Assembly (NCBI GenBank): GCA_947374315.1
Contig: CANCBK010000151.1
Span: forward strand, 1-21,743
Origin: Burkholderiaceae bacterium
Lineage (GTDB): Bacteria > Pseudomonadota > Gammaproteobacteria > Burkholderiales > Burkholderiaceae
DNA length: 21,743 bases
Direction: 5' to 3'
Below are positions 7,497 to 15,431 of the stretch, piece by piece. The translations under genes were made by a program, and so were the position numbers. Within the stretch, counting starts at the first letter, position 1, and the number at the start of each line of letters is the position of its first letter. Below the pieces are notes generated by a model. It ran no database searches and was not told the origin of the DNA. It worked only from the letters and a program-made list of their open reading frames with translations.

Positions 7497-8024
7497 TCAA
7501 TGAACGATATTGAGTGCCACCAAAAATCTAGAAACCATGTTGTAAGCTGCAACTGTTGCAACTAATTCCACAACTCTGCCTGAATCGTACTTTTTAGTCA
7601 CTTCATTCATCAGTGATGCGGGAACCTCAATGTCACGGGTCATGTGGTCCGTCATTTTGAGAATTAACTTCTCATCTTCACTAAATCGAGAAGACAGCTC
7701 AGCTAGTTTGATGTCATCAATTTTTTCTTGCACTACACCAGCTTTAAGGGCATGAGGAATATGGGCGTCAAACTCAAAGCTAGCCTTATTGAGTACGGCG
7801 ACTCGCAAAATCATCAACTCACGCAAATCTGCGGGTACAGACGTTTTATTACGAACAGCAGTCAACATGCTTTCCCAACCTTGCGCGATAGGTGCGCTAT
7901 TGAGTAGCACTTGATAAAGCAATGAAATTCGACCACGCTCTTGCAGAATGCGATCCTCGATCTCTTTTAACTCTGGTCTAGTTCCCTGAACAACAAGAGG
8001 GACGCGTATGTGGTCTCTACTCAT
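7497..8024 (-). CDS. Carboxymuconolactone decarboxylase (CMD) family protein
   Basis: This is a 175-aa all-helical protein of the CMD/AhpD fold. The core is SVPADLRELMILRVAVLNKA followed by FEFDAHIPHALKAGV, where E84, H88 and H91 match the ExxxH... pattern of the family. The CxxC pair of AhpD-type peroxidases is missing, so a PcaC-type decarboxylase or another non-redox activity is more likely. PcaC makes 3-oxoadipate enol-lactone just upstream of the PcaIJ step, which agrees with the neighbourhood. This protein is longer than PcaC (about 130 aa) and not a close PcaC. Its ATG overlaps the receptor stop by four bases (ATGA), and AGGTGA in the receptor gene serves as Shine-Dalgarno. Confidence 0.85.
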   Translation of the reverse strand: MSRDHIRVPLVVQGTRPELKEIEDRILQERGRISLLYQVLLNSAPIAQGWESMLTAVRNKTSVPADLRELMILRVAVLNKASFEFDAHIPHALKAGVVQEKIDDIKLAELSSRFSEDEKLILKMTDHMTRDIEVPASLMNEVTKKYDSGRVVELVATVAAYNMVSRFLVALNIVH

Positions 8025-8986
8025 TCGTCACCTGTAATGTTGCGAGATTTAATGAGTTGCGCCCACTTTTCTGTATCAGCTTTGAGCATTGCACCAAGCT
8101 CCTCTGGCGTCGAGAATTTAGGCTCTGCACCAGATTGGGTCATCTTTGCATTAGCAGCAGGATCAGAGACCGCTTGCTGAACAGCTTTATTGAGAGCTTT
8201 AACAACTTCAGGTGATGTCTTCGCTGAGGCGAACAATCCATACCAGTTGTTTGTATCTACTGATTTGAATCCCTGCTCTTCGAAAGTTTTAACTTCGGGG
8301 AGTAGTGGATGGCGTTTTTTAGATGCCATACCAAGAGCTTTTAAACGTCCACCTTTAATTTGAGCCATCACAGCTGGAACGTCCGCGAAAAAGCCACTTA
8401 CCTGACCTCCCAACAAATCATTAAGTGCAGGAGCCATTCCGTTGTAAGGCACGTGAAGCAAATCAGCTCCTGTAGATTGCTCAAGCTGCAACAAGGCCAA
8501 ATGAGGAATGCTGCCCTTTCCCGATGATCCAATTGGCACGGGCTCTTTCTTTGCCTTAGCTGATGAAATGAATTCTTTTGCATCTTTGGCAGGGTTCTTT
8601 TCATTGACAACAAAAACTTCGACGTTGTTTGCAACCAATGAAACAGGAGTGAAGTCCTTTTGCATGTTGTATGAGAGCTTTGAGTAAAGCGATTGATTGA
8701 TTGCCGCAGCACCCACACTCGTTAGCCAAAGAACGCTTCCATCAGCTTCTGACTTGAGTACCTCACCAGCACCAATTGCACCGCTAGCGCCTGGTTTGTT
8801 TTCAACGATCACAATCCGACCCAAGCTTTTTCCCAATGGCTCAGCAATAGTTCGAGCCATTGCATCCACAGGACCACCAGCTGCAAAAGCAACAATGATT
8901 CGCAATGGCTTGTTATTGGCTTGAGCAAATGCAAATGAAGCAGAAAAAGTAGCTGCTAGTGCAATTAGCAAGGCACGTTTATTCAT
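8021..8986 (-). CDS. Bug/TctC-family periplasmic solute-binding protein (3)
   Basis: This is a 321-aa TTT-type receptor with a clear Sec signal peptide (MNKRALLIALAATFSASFAFA, cleavage near residue 21) and a strong AGGAG Shine-Dalgarno ahead of the ATG at 8986. Lobe motifs are LRIIVAFAAGGPVDAMAR, IVIVENKPGASGAIG and YNGMAPALNDLLGGQVSGFF. The pocket loop GGPVD replaces the GGGTD of the other receptors, so its ligand probably differs. It is the second gene of the LysR-linked cluster, 21 bp after SDR copy B, and overlaps the CMD-like gene by four bases. It is the receptor most tightly tied to the degradative enzymes and a good candidate for the pathway's own ligand sensor or uptake partner. Confidence 0.92.
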   Translation of the reverse strand: MNKRALLIALAATFSASFAFAQANNKPLRIIVAFAAGGPVDAMARTIAEPLGKSLGRIVIVENKPGASGAIGAGEVLKSEADGSVLWLTSVGAAAINQSLYSKLSYNMQKDFTPVSLVANNVEVFVVNEKNPAKDAKEFISSAKAKKEPVPIGSSGKGSIPHLALLQLEQSTGADLLHVPYNGMAPALNDLLGGQVSGFFADVPAVMAQIKGGRLKALGMASKKRHPLLPEVKTFEEQGFKSVDTNNWYGLFASAKTSPEVVKALNKAVQQAVSDPAANAKMTQSGAEPKFSTPEELGAMLKADTEKWAQLIKSRNITGDE

Positions 8987-9007
8987 GTCTTGTCTCCTAA
9001 ATAGTTA

Positions 9008-9805
9008 TTAATCGCAGCGTGCAGTCATGCCGCCATCAACGATGATTTCTGTACCTGTGATAAATCGAGCTTCATCACTTGCCAAGAAAAGTGCTGCATT
9101 AGCGGTATCCCTACCATCGCCCATAAATCCAAGTGGAATTCGCTTCACACGTGAAGCCAGCAGTGCGTCAACATCACCGCCTGTTCTTTGCTTTGCCAAA
9201 CGGACCTCAACCATGGGGGTATGTAGCTGACCTGGAACGACTGTGTTTACTCGCACGCCCATAGGTGCATGCTGAACTGCTACGACCTTTGAAAGCTGAA
9301 TCACACCAGCTTTGGTTGCCGCATAAGCCACTTGAGCACTTCCAGTCCAACGAATTCCAGAAGTGGAAGCAACGTTCACAATTGCGCCACTTTTCTTAGC
9401 AATCATGGTGGGCAGAACATACTTGCATGTCAAAAATACACTCTTCAGATTCACGTTAATTTGCGAATCAAACACTTCCTCACTCATTTCAACGGGACCA
9501 CCTGCCGCAGACCCGCCAACGTTATTAATGAGAATGTCAATGGTTCCAAACTTATCTAAGCATGCTTGAACCATTTTTTGAATGCTCTCTGAACTCGTAA
9601 CATCACACGCGTAGGTTTCAATTGAACTTCTGACAACCCCGGCCAACTCCAATGTCTCGGCCAGACGCTCTGGGTCGCGATCTACTGCAAATACTTTTGC
9701 ACCTTCTTCAGCTAATCGAACTGCCATTGCACGACCATTACCCCAGCCAGAACCAACACATCCAGCGCCAGTAACGATTGCGACTTTTGAATTGAAACGA
9801 GTCAT
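9008..9805 (-). CDS. Short-chain dehydrogenase/reductase (SDR), copy B
   Basis: This is a 265-aa classical SDR and the first gene of the LysR-linked cluster. The cofactor loop reads TGAGCVGSGWGNGRA (12-26), an extended form of the normal TGxxxGxG. D42 after strand 2 favours NAD(H). NNVG is at 94-97 and the active-site set is S147, Y161 and K165 (YAATK). The tail GFMG...NAALFLAS...IIVDGG matches SDR copy A, but only this copy has the GxGWGNGRA form. A GGTGAAAA stretch precedes the ATG. As first gene of an inducible operon it may act on the entry substrate or an early alcohol intermediate; this is inference. Confidence 0.9.
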   Translation of the reverse strand: MTRFNSKVAIVTGAGCVGSGWGNGRAMAVRLAEEGAKVFAVDRDPERLAETLELAGVVRSSIETYACDVTSSESIQKMVQACLDKFGTIDILINNVGGSAAGGPVEMSEEVFDSQINVNLKSVFLTCKYVLPTMIAKKSGAIVNVASTSGIRWTGSAQVAYAATKAGVIQLSKVVAVQHAPMGVRVNTVVPGQLHTPMVEVRLAKQRTGGDVDALLASRVKRIPLGFMGDGRDTANAALFLASDEARFITGTEIIVDGGMTARCD

Positions 9806-9817
9806 TTTTCACCAGTG

Positions 9818-9845
9818 ATTTGAAATTAAGTTGGGCTAGTGTCAA
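9818..9845 (-). promoter_or_regulatory. Possible promoter of the LysR-linked cluster
   Basis: Reading leftward, a perfect TTGACA -35 (9840-9845) is followed after 16 bp by TCAAAT (9818-9823), a poor -10. The start point would lie about six bases before the SDR ATG, which is very close and would cut into the Shine-Dalgarno. It is therefore only a candidate; an activator-dependent promoter nearer the LysR dyad is equally possible. Confidence 0.3.
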
Positions 9846-9860
9846 GCATCCTTAACCAGA

Positions 9861-9899
9861 GGTAAACTACATAACACCTATATCAGATATGTCTTTACC
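9861..9899. promoter_or_regulatory. Dyad-rich candidate LysR binding region
   Basis: GGTAAA (9861-9866) and TTTACC (9894-9899) form the arms of a large dyad. Inside it AGGT/ACCT (9860-9863, 9876-9879) and a perfect ATATC-A-GATAT (9880-9890) form further inverted repeats. This lies immediately before the LysR start codon and about 60-90 bp upstream of the divergent SDR gene, where LysR regulators bind to repress themselves and activate the neighbour. The classic T-N11-A box is not obvious. Confidence 0.45.
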
Positions 9900-9901
9900 C
9901 T

Positions 9902-10798
9902 ATGGATTTAAAACAGCTAGAGTACTTTGTTGAGGTTGTTGAACGAGGCAGTTTTAGTAAAGCTGCGGTGTCGCTAAACCTGGCTCAACCGAGTCTCAGT
10001 AGGCAAATTGCCCTACTTGAAACTGAGCTTGGACATCGACTTCTTGAGCGAACAGGACGCGGCGTCTCAATCACTGAAGCCGGATCCGCACTCCTATCTC
10101 ACGCCAAAGTGATGCTTAGCGCCGCAGAAGATGCCAAATTTCAGATTAAGGAGATGCGAAGTGACCCTTCGGGTAAGGTCGTAGTTGGTCTTCCTCATCG
10201 AGTAGCCATGGGTCTGTGCGTGCCACTTATCAAAAAGTTCCATGAAAGACTACCCAATGCTCTAATTTCTGTCGTTGAGGGACTCAGTTTGTCTCTTAGA
10301 GATGGACTGATAAACGGGCGCATAGATATCGGCTTACTTTTTGACCCAGCTCCAACTCCATTACTAAAGTACGAGTCATTACTGAGAGAAAGATTGGTGC
10401 TCGTAGCACCAGCTTCGGTAACACTGCCAAAGCAGATTAGTCTTCAAATGCTCAAAGACTTTCCGATGGTTCTGCCAAGCAGCCCCAACCCAATTCGAAA
10501 TTTGGTTGATGCCGTATTACTTCCAAGAAAAATTGACTTGAATATCGTTGCAGAAGTTGGTGCAGTTCACTCTGCTCTGTCACTTGTAGAGACTTCTATG
10601 GCTTGTTCCATCCTGCCTGAGAGCGCCTTGAACATTAGAGCAAGCACGCATAAGGTTTCATTTTCACCAATAGGTCCTCCAGCAATGTGGAATCATTTGA
10701 TTCTTGCGATACCAGCATCAAGACCCATGAACAAGCTATCCATAGAAACAATCAAAATATTGCGTGAGCTTGATTTCCGTATGGATTCAAACAAGTAA
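9902..10798 (+). CDS. LysR-family transcriptional regulator
   Basis: This 298-aa regulator has the N-terminal winged helix-turn-helix (MDLKQLEYFVEVVERGSFSK, recognition helix around LAQPSLSRQIALLE at 27-40), a linker helix and a C-terminal effector-binding domain. The middle of the effector domain (GKVVVGLPHRVAMGLC) is of the type seen in CbnR/CatM/Nac-like members. Such proteins sense a pathway intermediate and activate the divergent operon, here the SDR-to-receptor cluster from 9805 leftward. The ATG at 9902 lacks a recognisable Shine-Dalgarno and abuts the dyad; no better start is visible, as the N-terminus is already family-typical. It converges with the FadB-like gene, 31 bp away. Confidence 0.93.
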   Translation: MDLKQLEYFVEVVERGSFSKAAVSLNLAQPSLSRQIALLETELGHRLLERTGRGVSITEAGSALLSHAKVMLSAAEDAKFQIKEMRSDPSGKVVVGLPHRVAMGLCVPLIKKFHERLPNALISVVEGLSLSLRDGLINGRIDIGLLFDPAPTPLLKYESLLRERLVLVAPASVTLPKQISLQMLKDFPMVLPSSPNPIRNLVDAVLLPRKIDLNIVAEVGAVHSALSLVETSMACSILPESALNIRASTHKVSFSPIGPPAMWNHLILAIPASRPMNKLSIETIKILRELDFRMDSNK

Positions 10799-10809
10799 CG
10801 GCCATTAAT

Positions 10810-10826
10810 GACTACTTGCTGTAGTC
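10810..10826. terminator. Weak hairpin between convergent LysR and FadB-like genes
   Basis: GACTAC, five bases, GTAGTC form a perfect 6-bp stem in the 31-bp gap between the two convergent stops. Neither strand has a following T-run, so if this ends transcription it does so weakly or with Rho. It is the only candidate terminator in this gap. Confidence 0.3.
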
Positions 10827-10829
10827 TGA

Positions 10830-12878
10830 TTACTCAAAGAGCAAGTTCAAGTCCGCAAGTACAAAACCAGATCCACATTGAGCCGCCAATTCGTGGAGCT
10901 CGCGACTAAGTGAAGCACGATCTTGCTGTCGCGCCCAATGCACAGGACCTCCCTCCCATCGAGGAAAGCCATACCCGTGAATCATGACTACATCAATGTC
11001 ACTGGCTCGCGTTGCGACCCCCTCACCTAGCAAACATGCCGCCTCATTGACGATTGCAAGCATTGCTCGTCTTTGAATAGTCTCAGCTGGTAGTTGTTGA
11101 CGCTTAATGCCTCGGCGAATTGAAGCGTCCTCGATGATCTGGAGAACGACTGAGTCTGTGACTGGCGCTTGCTTTCCATCAACATAGGTGTAGTAGCCTG
11201 AACCTGTTTTTCTTCCCAGTCGACCTGCCTCACAAAGCCTGTCAAGAATGTCGACATATCTAACGCCTTGAGCTCTTGTCGCAGCTTGAGCTTTTCTCAT
11301 ACGCCAAGCAATGTCGAGTCCTGACATATCAGCCACAGCAAATGGTCCCATGGCCATTCCAAACTGCTTCAAAGCAGCATCCACATCCTCAGGCAGCGCA
11401 CCATCTTCGAGCATAAATTCGCATTGGTTGCGATAAGCGTTGTAGATTCGATTGCCTATAAATCCAAATTTATTGCCAGCTAATACAGGCAGTTTTTTCA
11501 ACCGTTTGCCTAAGGCCATACCGGTTGCAAGTACTTCATGGCGCGACTCGCTCCCACGTACGACTTCGAGTAACTTCATCACGTTCGCTGGGCTAAAGAA
11601 GTGCAAGCCGATGACGTCTTGTGGTCTTTTCGTGGCATTAGCAATAGCATCCACATCTAAATAAGATGTGTTTGTTGCCAATACAGCACCTTGCCGGGCG
11701 TATTGATCAATTTTCTTGAAAACCTCTTGCTTTACGGCTAGATCTTCGAAAACTGCTTCGATAACCAAGTCTGCTTTTGTAAGTAGATTCCAGTCCAGAG
11801 TGCATTGCAGGCGAGCCCCACGCTCTTCAGCAGTCATCGCCTTCATCTTCAGTGCTGCAACCCTGTCTTTGTAATGGGTACCAACTCGTTCTTTTCCACG
11901 ATTGAGAGCTGCCTCATCCTGCTCAAGCAAAATGACTTTCATCCCTGCATCTAGAGCGCTGATAACAATACCTGAGCCCATCGTCCCAGCTCCGATAACG
12001 CAGATGGTTTCTACTGGGACGGGATTTGCCAACAGTTCATTCGGCAATTTCGTACTGTCTCGCTCTGCGAAGAATATGTGCCGAAATGCAAATGCATCTG
12101 GCTCGAGTCGCAAGTGCATAAAAACAGCACGTTCATCTGCCAAGGCATCCTCAAATGGCAATGCTTCAGATGCTCGTATTACTTCAATTGCTGACTTAAC
12201 TGCTGGTCGTTTTTTGCCTGACCGCATTGCATCTTCAGAAGCTTTGAGAATTAGGCTGACGTCTTCTTTAGGAACTACTTCGTCGCGAATGCGACGTTTT
12301 TGACCATTCATACGACCTGCGTACTCAATCGCAGAATTCAAAAGATCACCAGTGACGACCTCATCAATGAGGTTCAACGCATTAGCCTCTATTGCACCAA
12401 TACGTTGAGCACCGCAAATCATCTTGATTGCTTTAGCGATGCCTACACGTCTTGGCAACCGTTGGGTTCCGCCTGCTCCAGGGATGATTCCTAGGGAAAC
12501 TTCTGGCAAACCAACGACAGCATCTTTATCTGCAACGCGAGCATCACATCCAAGAGCCAATTCGAATCCTCCGCCTAATGCGGCACCGTGTAAAGCTGCA
12601 ACTACAGGTTTCGAACAGTGTTCAATTGCACGAATGACATCTGGGAGTAATGGAGCTTCTAAAGGCTTTCCAAACTCACGAATGTCTGAGCCAGCAACGA
12701 ATGTGTTGCCAGCGCCAATGAGAACTCCAGCTTTAAATTCATGATTACTAGCAAGCGTTTCAATTGCAGACATTAACCCTTGCCGGACAGCAACAGATGA
12801 TGCATTGACAGGTGGATTGTCAATGGTAATGACACAAACATTGCCTACTGCTTTAGTGTGAACGCTTACGTTTTCCAT
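10830..12878 (-). CDS. Bifunctional enoyl-CoA hydratase / 3-hydroxyacyl-CoA dehydrogenase (FadB/FadJ-like)
   Basis: This 682-aa two-domain protein has a crotonase half (1-190) with the glutamate pair E106 in GGGFELALGCD and E126 in LPEVSLGIIPGAGG. The NAD-binding dehydrogenase half starts at VIGAGTMGSGI (294-304), with S405 in NTSYLDV and catalytic H426 in GLHFFSP. It would turn a 2-enoyl-CoA into a 3-oxoacyl-CoA for the thiolase encoded directly upstream. I start it at the ATG at 12878; a TTG at 12881 would add one residue. The Shine-Dalgarno is weak, and the thiolase stop is only four bases before the ATG, so translational coupling is likely. Together with the thiolase it makes a dicarboxylyl-CoA beta-oxidation module like that of phenylacetate or adipate breakdown. 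Confidence 0.93.
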   Translation of the reverse strand: MENVSVHTKAVGNVCVITIDNPPVNASSVAVRQGLMSAIETLASNHEFKAGVLIGAGNTFVAGSDIREFGKPLEAPLLPDVIRAIEHCSKPVVAALHGAALGGGFELALGCDARVADKDAVVGLPEVSLGIIPGAGGTQRLPRRVGIAKAIKMICGAQRIGAIEANALNLIDEVVTGDLLNSAIEYAGRMNGQKRRIRDEVVPKEDVSLILKASEDAMRSGKKRPAVKSAIEVIRASEALPFEDALADERAVFMHLRLEPDAFAFRHIFFAERDSTKLPNELLANPVPVETICVIGAGTMGSGIVISALDAGMKVILLEQDEAALNRGKERVGTHYKDRVAALKMKAMTAEERGARLQCTLDWNLLTKADLVIEAVFEDLAVKQEVFKKIDQYARQGAVLATNTSYLDVDAIANATKRPQDVIGLHFFSPANVMKLLEVVRGSESRHEVLATGMALGKRLKKLPVLAGNKFGFIGNRIYNAYRNQCEFMLEDGALPEDVDAALKQFGMAMGPFAVADMSGLDIAWRMRKAQAATRAQGVRYVDILDRLCEAGRLGRKTGSGYYTYVDGKQAPVTDSVVLQIIEDASIRRGIKRQQLPAETIQRRAMLAIVNEAACLLGEGVATRASDIDVVMIHGYGFPRWEGGPVHWARQQDRASLSRELHELAAQCGSGFVLADLNLLFE

Positions 12879-12882
12879 CAAT

Positions 12883-14085
12883 TTAGACTCGTTCCAAGAT
12901 CACAGCGATACCTTGACCAACACCAATACACATCGTGCAAAGTGCATAACGACCACCGGTTGCATGTAGTCGATTTACAGCAGTTGTTACTAAGCGTGCG
13001 CCAGATGCCCCCAAGGGGTGGCCTAGTGCAATTGCACCTCCCCATGCATTGACACGATGATCATCATCATTCAGACCAAGCATTCTTAAGACAGCTAGAC
13101 CTTGAGATGCAAATGCTTCGTTCAACTCAATGACGTCAATTTGTTCAATCTTCAGACCCGTCAATGCCAATACACGTTCTGTTGCTGGAGCTGGACCAAT
13201 CCCCATAACGCGAGGCGGCACACCAGCTGCAGCCATACAAACGACTCTGGCTTTCGGAGTTAATCCATACTTTGAGGCTGACGACTCATCTGCCAACAAT
13301 AATGCACATGAACCGTCGTTAACGCCACTTGCATTTCCCGCTGTTACGGTTCCGTCTGGACGCACAACTCCTTTGAGTTTTGCCAAAATTTCCAAACTCG
13401 TTTCACGAGGATGCTCATCTTTATCAACAACGATCGGCTCACCTTTCTTTTGTTGAATCATGACTGGTGTTATTTCGCGAGCGAAGTGACCTGCTTTTTG
13501 AGCTGCTACAGCATTGAGTTGGCTGCGAAGAGCCATTTGGTCTTGAGCCAATCGCTCAATCTTGTAATCTGTTGCTACGTTTTCAGCAGTTTCAGGCATT
13601 GAATCAACGCCATACTTTTCCTTCATCAACTTATTAACGAAACGCCATCCAATGGTTGTGTCGTACACAGCGTTATTTCGACTGAATGCACTTTCAGCTT
13701 TTGGCATAACGAACGGAGCACGACTCATGCTCTCAACCCCGCCAGCAATGATCAAGCCTGATTCACCGGCTTTAATTGCTCGTGCCGCTGAGCCAACCGC
13801 GTCCAAGCCAGATCCACACAGACGGTTCACAGTAGAGCCAGGAACTGAAACTGGAAGACCTGCAAGCAAGCTGCTCATGTGAGCAACGTTTCGGTTGTCT
13901 TCACCAGCTTGGTTTGCACATCCGTAGATCACATCGGTTACAGCCTCCCAATCCACGCTTTGGTTGCGAGCCATCAATGCTTTCAGTGGAATTGCACCTA
14001 AATCATCAGCGCGCACTGAGCTTAAGGCACCTCCATAACGTCCAAATGGTGTACGGATTGCGTCACAGATAAATGCTTGTTTCAT
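12883..14085 (-). CDS. pcaF: 3-oxoadipyl-CoA thiolase
   Basis: This is a 400-aa thiolase of the PcaF/PaaJ type, cleaving 3-oxoadipyl-CoA into succinyl-CoA and acetyl-CoA. The start AFICDAIRTPFGRYGGALSS and the long stretch GCANQAGEDNRNVAHM match this subgroup rather than general acetyl-CoA acetyltransferases. Catalytic residues are the nucleophile C90 in NRLCGSG, H356 in GHPLGASG and C386 in CTMCIGVGQG. It overlaps the MmgE/PrpD gene by four bases (ATGA) and is followed by the FadB-like gene. It links the two operons, since its substrate is the product of PcaIJ encoded in the LysR-linked cluster. Confidence 0.95.
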   Translation of the reverse strand: MKQAFICDAIRTPFGRYGGALSSVRADDLGAIPLKALMARNQSVDWEAVTDVIYGCANQAGEDNRNVAHMSSLLAGLPVSVPGSTVNRLCGSGLDAVGSAARAIKAGESGLIIAGGVESMSRAPFVMPKAESAFSRNNAVYDTTIGWRFVNKLMKEKYGVDSMPETAENVATDYKIERLAQDQMALRSQLNAVAAQKAGHFAREITPVMIQQKKGEPIVVDKDEHPRETSLEILAKLKGVVRPDGTVTAGNASGVNDGSCALLLADESSASKYGLTPKARVVCMAAAGVPPRVMGIGPAPATERVLALTGLKIEQIDVIELNEAFASQGLAVLRMLGLNDDDHRVNAWGGAIALGHPLGASGARLVTTAVNRLHATGGRYALCTMCIGVGQGIAVILERV

Positions 14086-15422
14086 GGCAAAGACTCACTT
14101 TTAGTTAAATTCCAAATACGTTGAAGCAAAGCCGCAGCTTGTGCTTGACCTATGACAGGGCCAGCCAATTCAATCAGTTTTCCTTCAAGATCTGCATCTG
14201 ACAAAGGCAACTCTGGGTCGCCTTTACGGTCAGGTTGCAGATGCTCAAAAATTCGACCATTCTTCAAAGTAATCTTCACCCTTGCAGAACGGCGCTCAGG
14301 AAATCCAGCATCCACTTCTGGATCTAATTGAGCAAAGATGCGAGAGATCAAATCACGAGTGAGAGGATCATTCAAACGTTCACGCTCAAAGGCAGACAGC
14401 CGCACACTGCCAAACGCTAATGCTGAGGCAACCATGTAATTGATACTGAACTTAGCTTCATCAGCGGTTTGCGGATCGGTATGTCCAGCAATATCCAAGG
14501 TAGGTCGATAGACACCCAATTCAACTTTTTGAATATCCTTGGCGTCAAATCCATGGGTCTCTTTGAGGAATAGAGCACCATCGATCGATGGAAATGTGTG
14601 TCCGCAGCCAATATGATTTTTAAAAGTGAGACGCGTGATATGAAAGTCAGAGCCAAGAGTTGACGTCACTTTTGACCAATCAACTCCCTCGCTCATGGCA
14701 TTACCTAGTCCTAACTCCCCTTCAAGGACATCAAGTGAGCTCAACATACCTTGTTTTGCCAACTGAGCGGCAAGAATGCCAGCCTCAGCGGCACGACCTG
14801 CATGCAGCGGTTTAGCCATTGGCTCAGTTTTGAAGGCTTGTTGTAGTCCCGCTGTGAAAGTTGCTGCCAAAGCCAATGAGTTTGCGAATTCAACCTCATT
14901 TAGCCCGTACAAATTCGCGGCTGCAGCTGTTGCACCAAAACTACCCATCGTTCCAGTGTTGTGCCAATAGCGATAGTGCGGACGCCCCATCACCATACCA
15001 ATACGGGTAGACACCTCATACCCAAGAACTACTGCGCGTAGAAATTGTTTGCCGTTAGCGCCAACTGCTTGAGCTGCAGCTAAGGACGCTGCAATAGTCG
15101 CAGCACCGGGGTGATACATCGCCTCACGAAAACTATCATCAACTTCAGCCGCATGAGCCGCAGTTCCATTAAACAAGGCTGCTGCTCGTACGGTTGCAGA
15201 TCGGCCATTCCCAAGGGTTGAAGCTCCTCGATCTAAATCCTCCTGAAGCGCTTTCTCGAGAACTCGAACACTTTCAGTTTCTAGCCCAGGGTACAAAGAG
15301 GCATACCAATCAATGACTGCTCGCTTTGCATGGTGCCAAACTTCATCTGACACGTTTGCTTCATTAAATTGAGTCGCAAATTTTGCGAACAATTGCACAG
15401 CATGGTGATTTTTGGAGCTCAT
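14082..15422 (-). CDS. MmgE/PrpD family protein
   Basis: This 446-aa protein belongs to the family that includes 2-methylcitrate dehydratase PrpD, cis-aconitate decarboxylase and iminodisuccinate epimerase. The N-terminal helical domain carries AEVDDSFREAMYHPGAA, where the Asp and His belong to the conserved active-site region, and GYEVSTRIG. The second domain carries KPLHAGRAAEAGILAAQLA and FKNHIGCGHTFPSIDGAL. Family members dehydrate, isomerise or decarboxylate small tri- or dicarboxylic acids. That suits the carboxylate receptors next door, but the substrate cannot be read. MmgE/PrpD genes often travel with Bug receptor genes in Burkholderiales. Its ATG has only an A-rich leader. The receptor gene (4) ends nine bases upstream. 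Confidence 0.9.
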   Translation of the reverse strand: MSSKNHHAVQLFAKFATQFNEANVSDEVWHHAKRAVIDWYASLYPGLETESVRVLEKALQEDLDRGASTLGNGRSATVRAAALFNGTAAHAAEVDDSFREAMYHPGAATIAASLAAAQAVGANGKQFLRAVVLGYEVSTRIGMVMGRPHYRYWHNTGTMGSFGATAAAANLYGLNEVEFANSLALAATFTAGLQQAFKTEPMAKPLHAGRAAEAGILAAQLAKQGMLSSLDVLEGELGLGNAMSEGVDWSKVTSTLGSDFHITRLTFKNHIGCGHTFPSIDGALFLKETHGFDAKDIQKVELGVYRPTLDIAGHTDPQTADEAKFSINYMVASALAFGSVRLSAFERERLNDPLTRDLISRIFAQLDPEVDAGFPERRSARVKITLKNGRIFEHLQPDRKGDPELPLSDADLEGKLIELAGPVIGQAQAAALLQRIWNLTKSESLP

Positions 15423-15431
15423 TTTTTATTC

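Noticed and set aside
9830..9901. Classic T-N11-A LysR box
   Set aside because: The dyads present do not place T and A at the right distance; only the palindromes are reported.
11902..12303. 133-codon plus-strand open frame opposite the FadB-like gene
   Set aside because: Shadow of a well-conserved coding frame, no Shine-Dalgarno, no recognisable domain.
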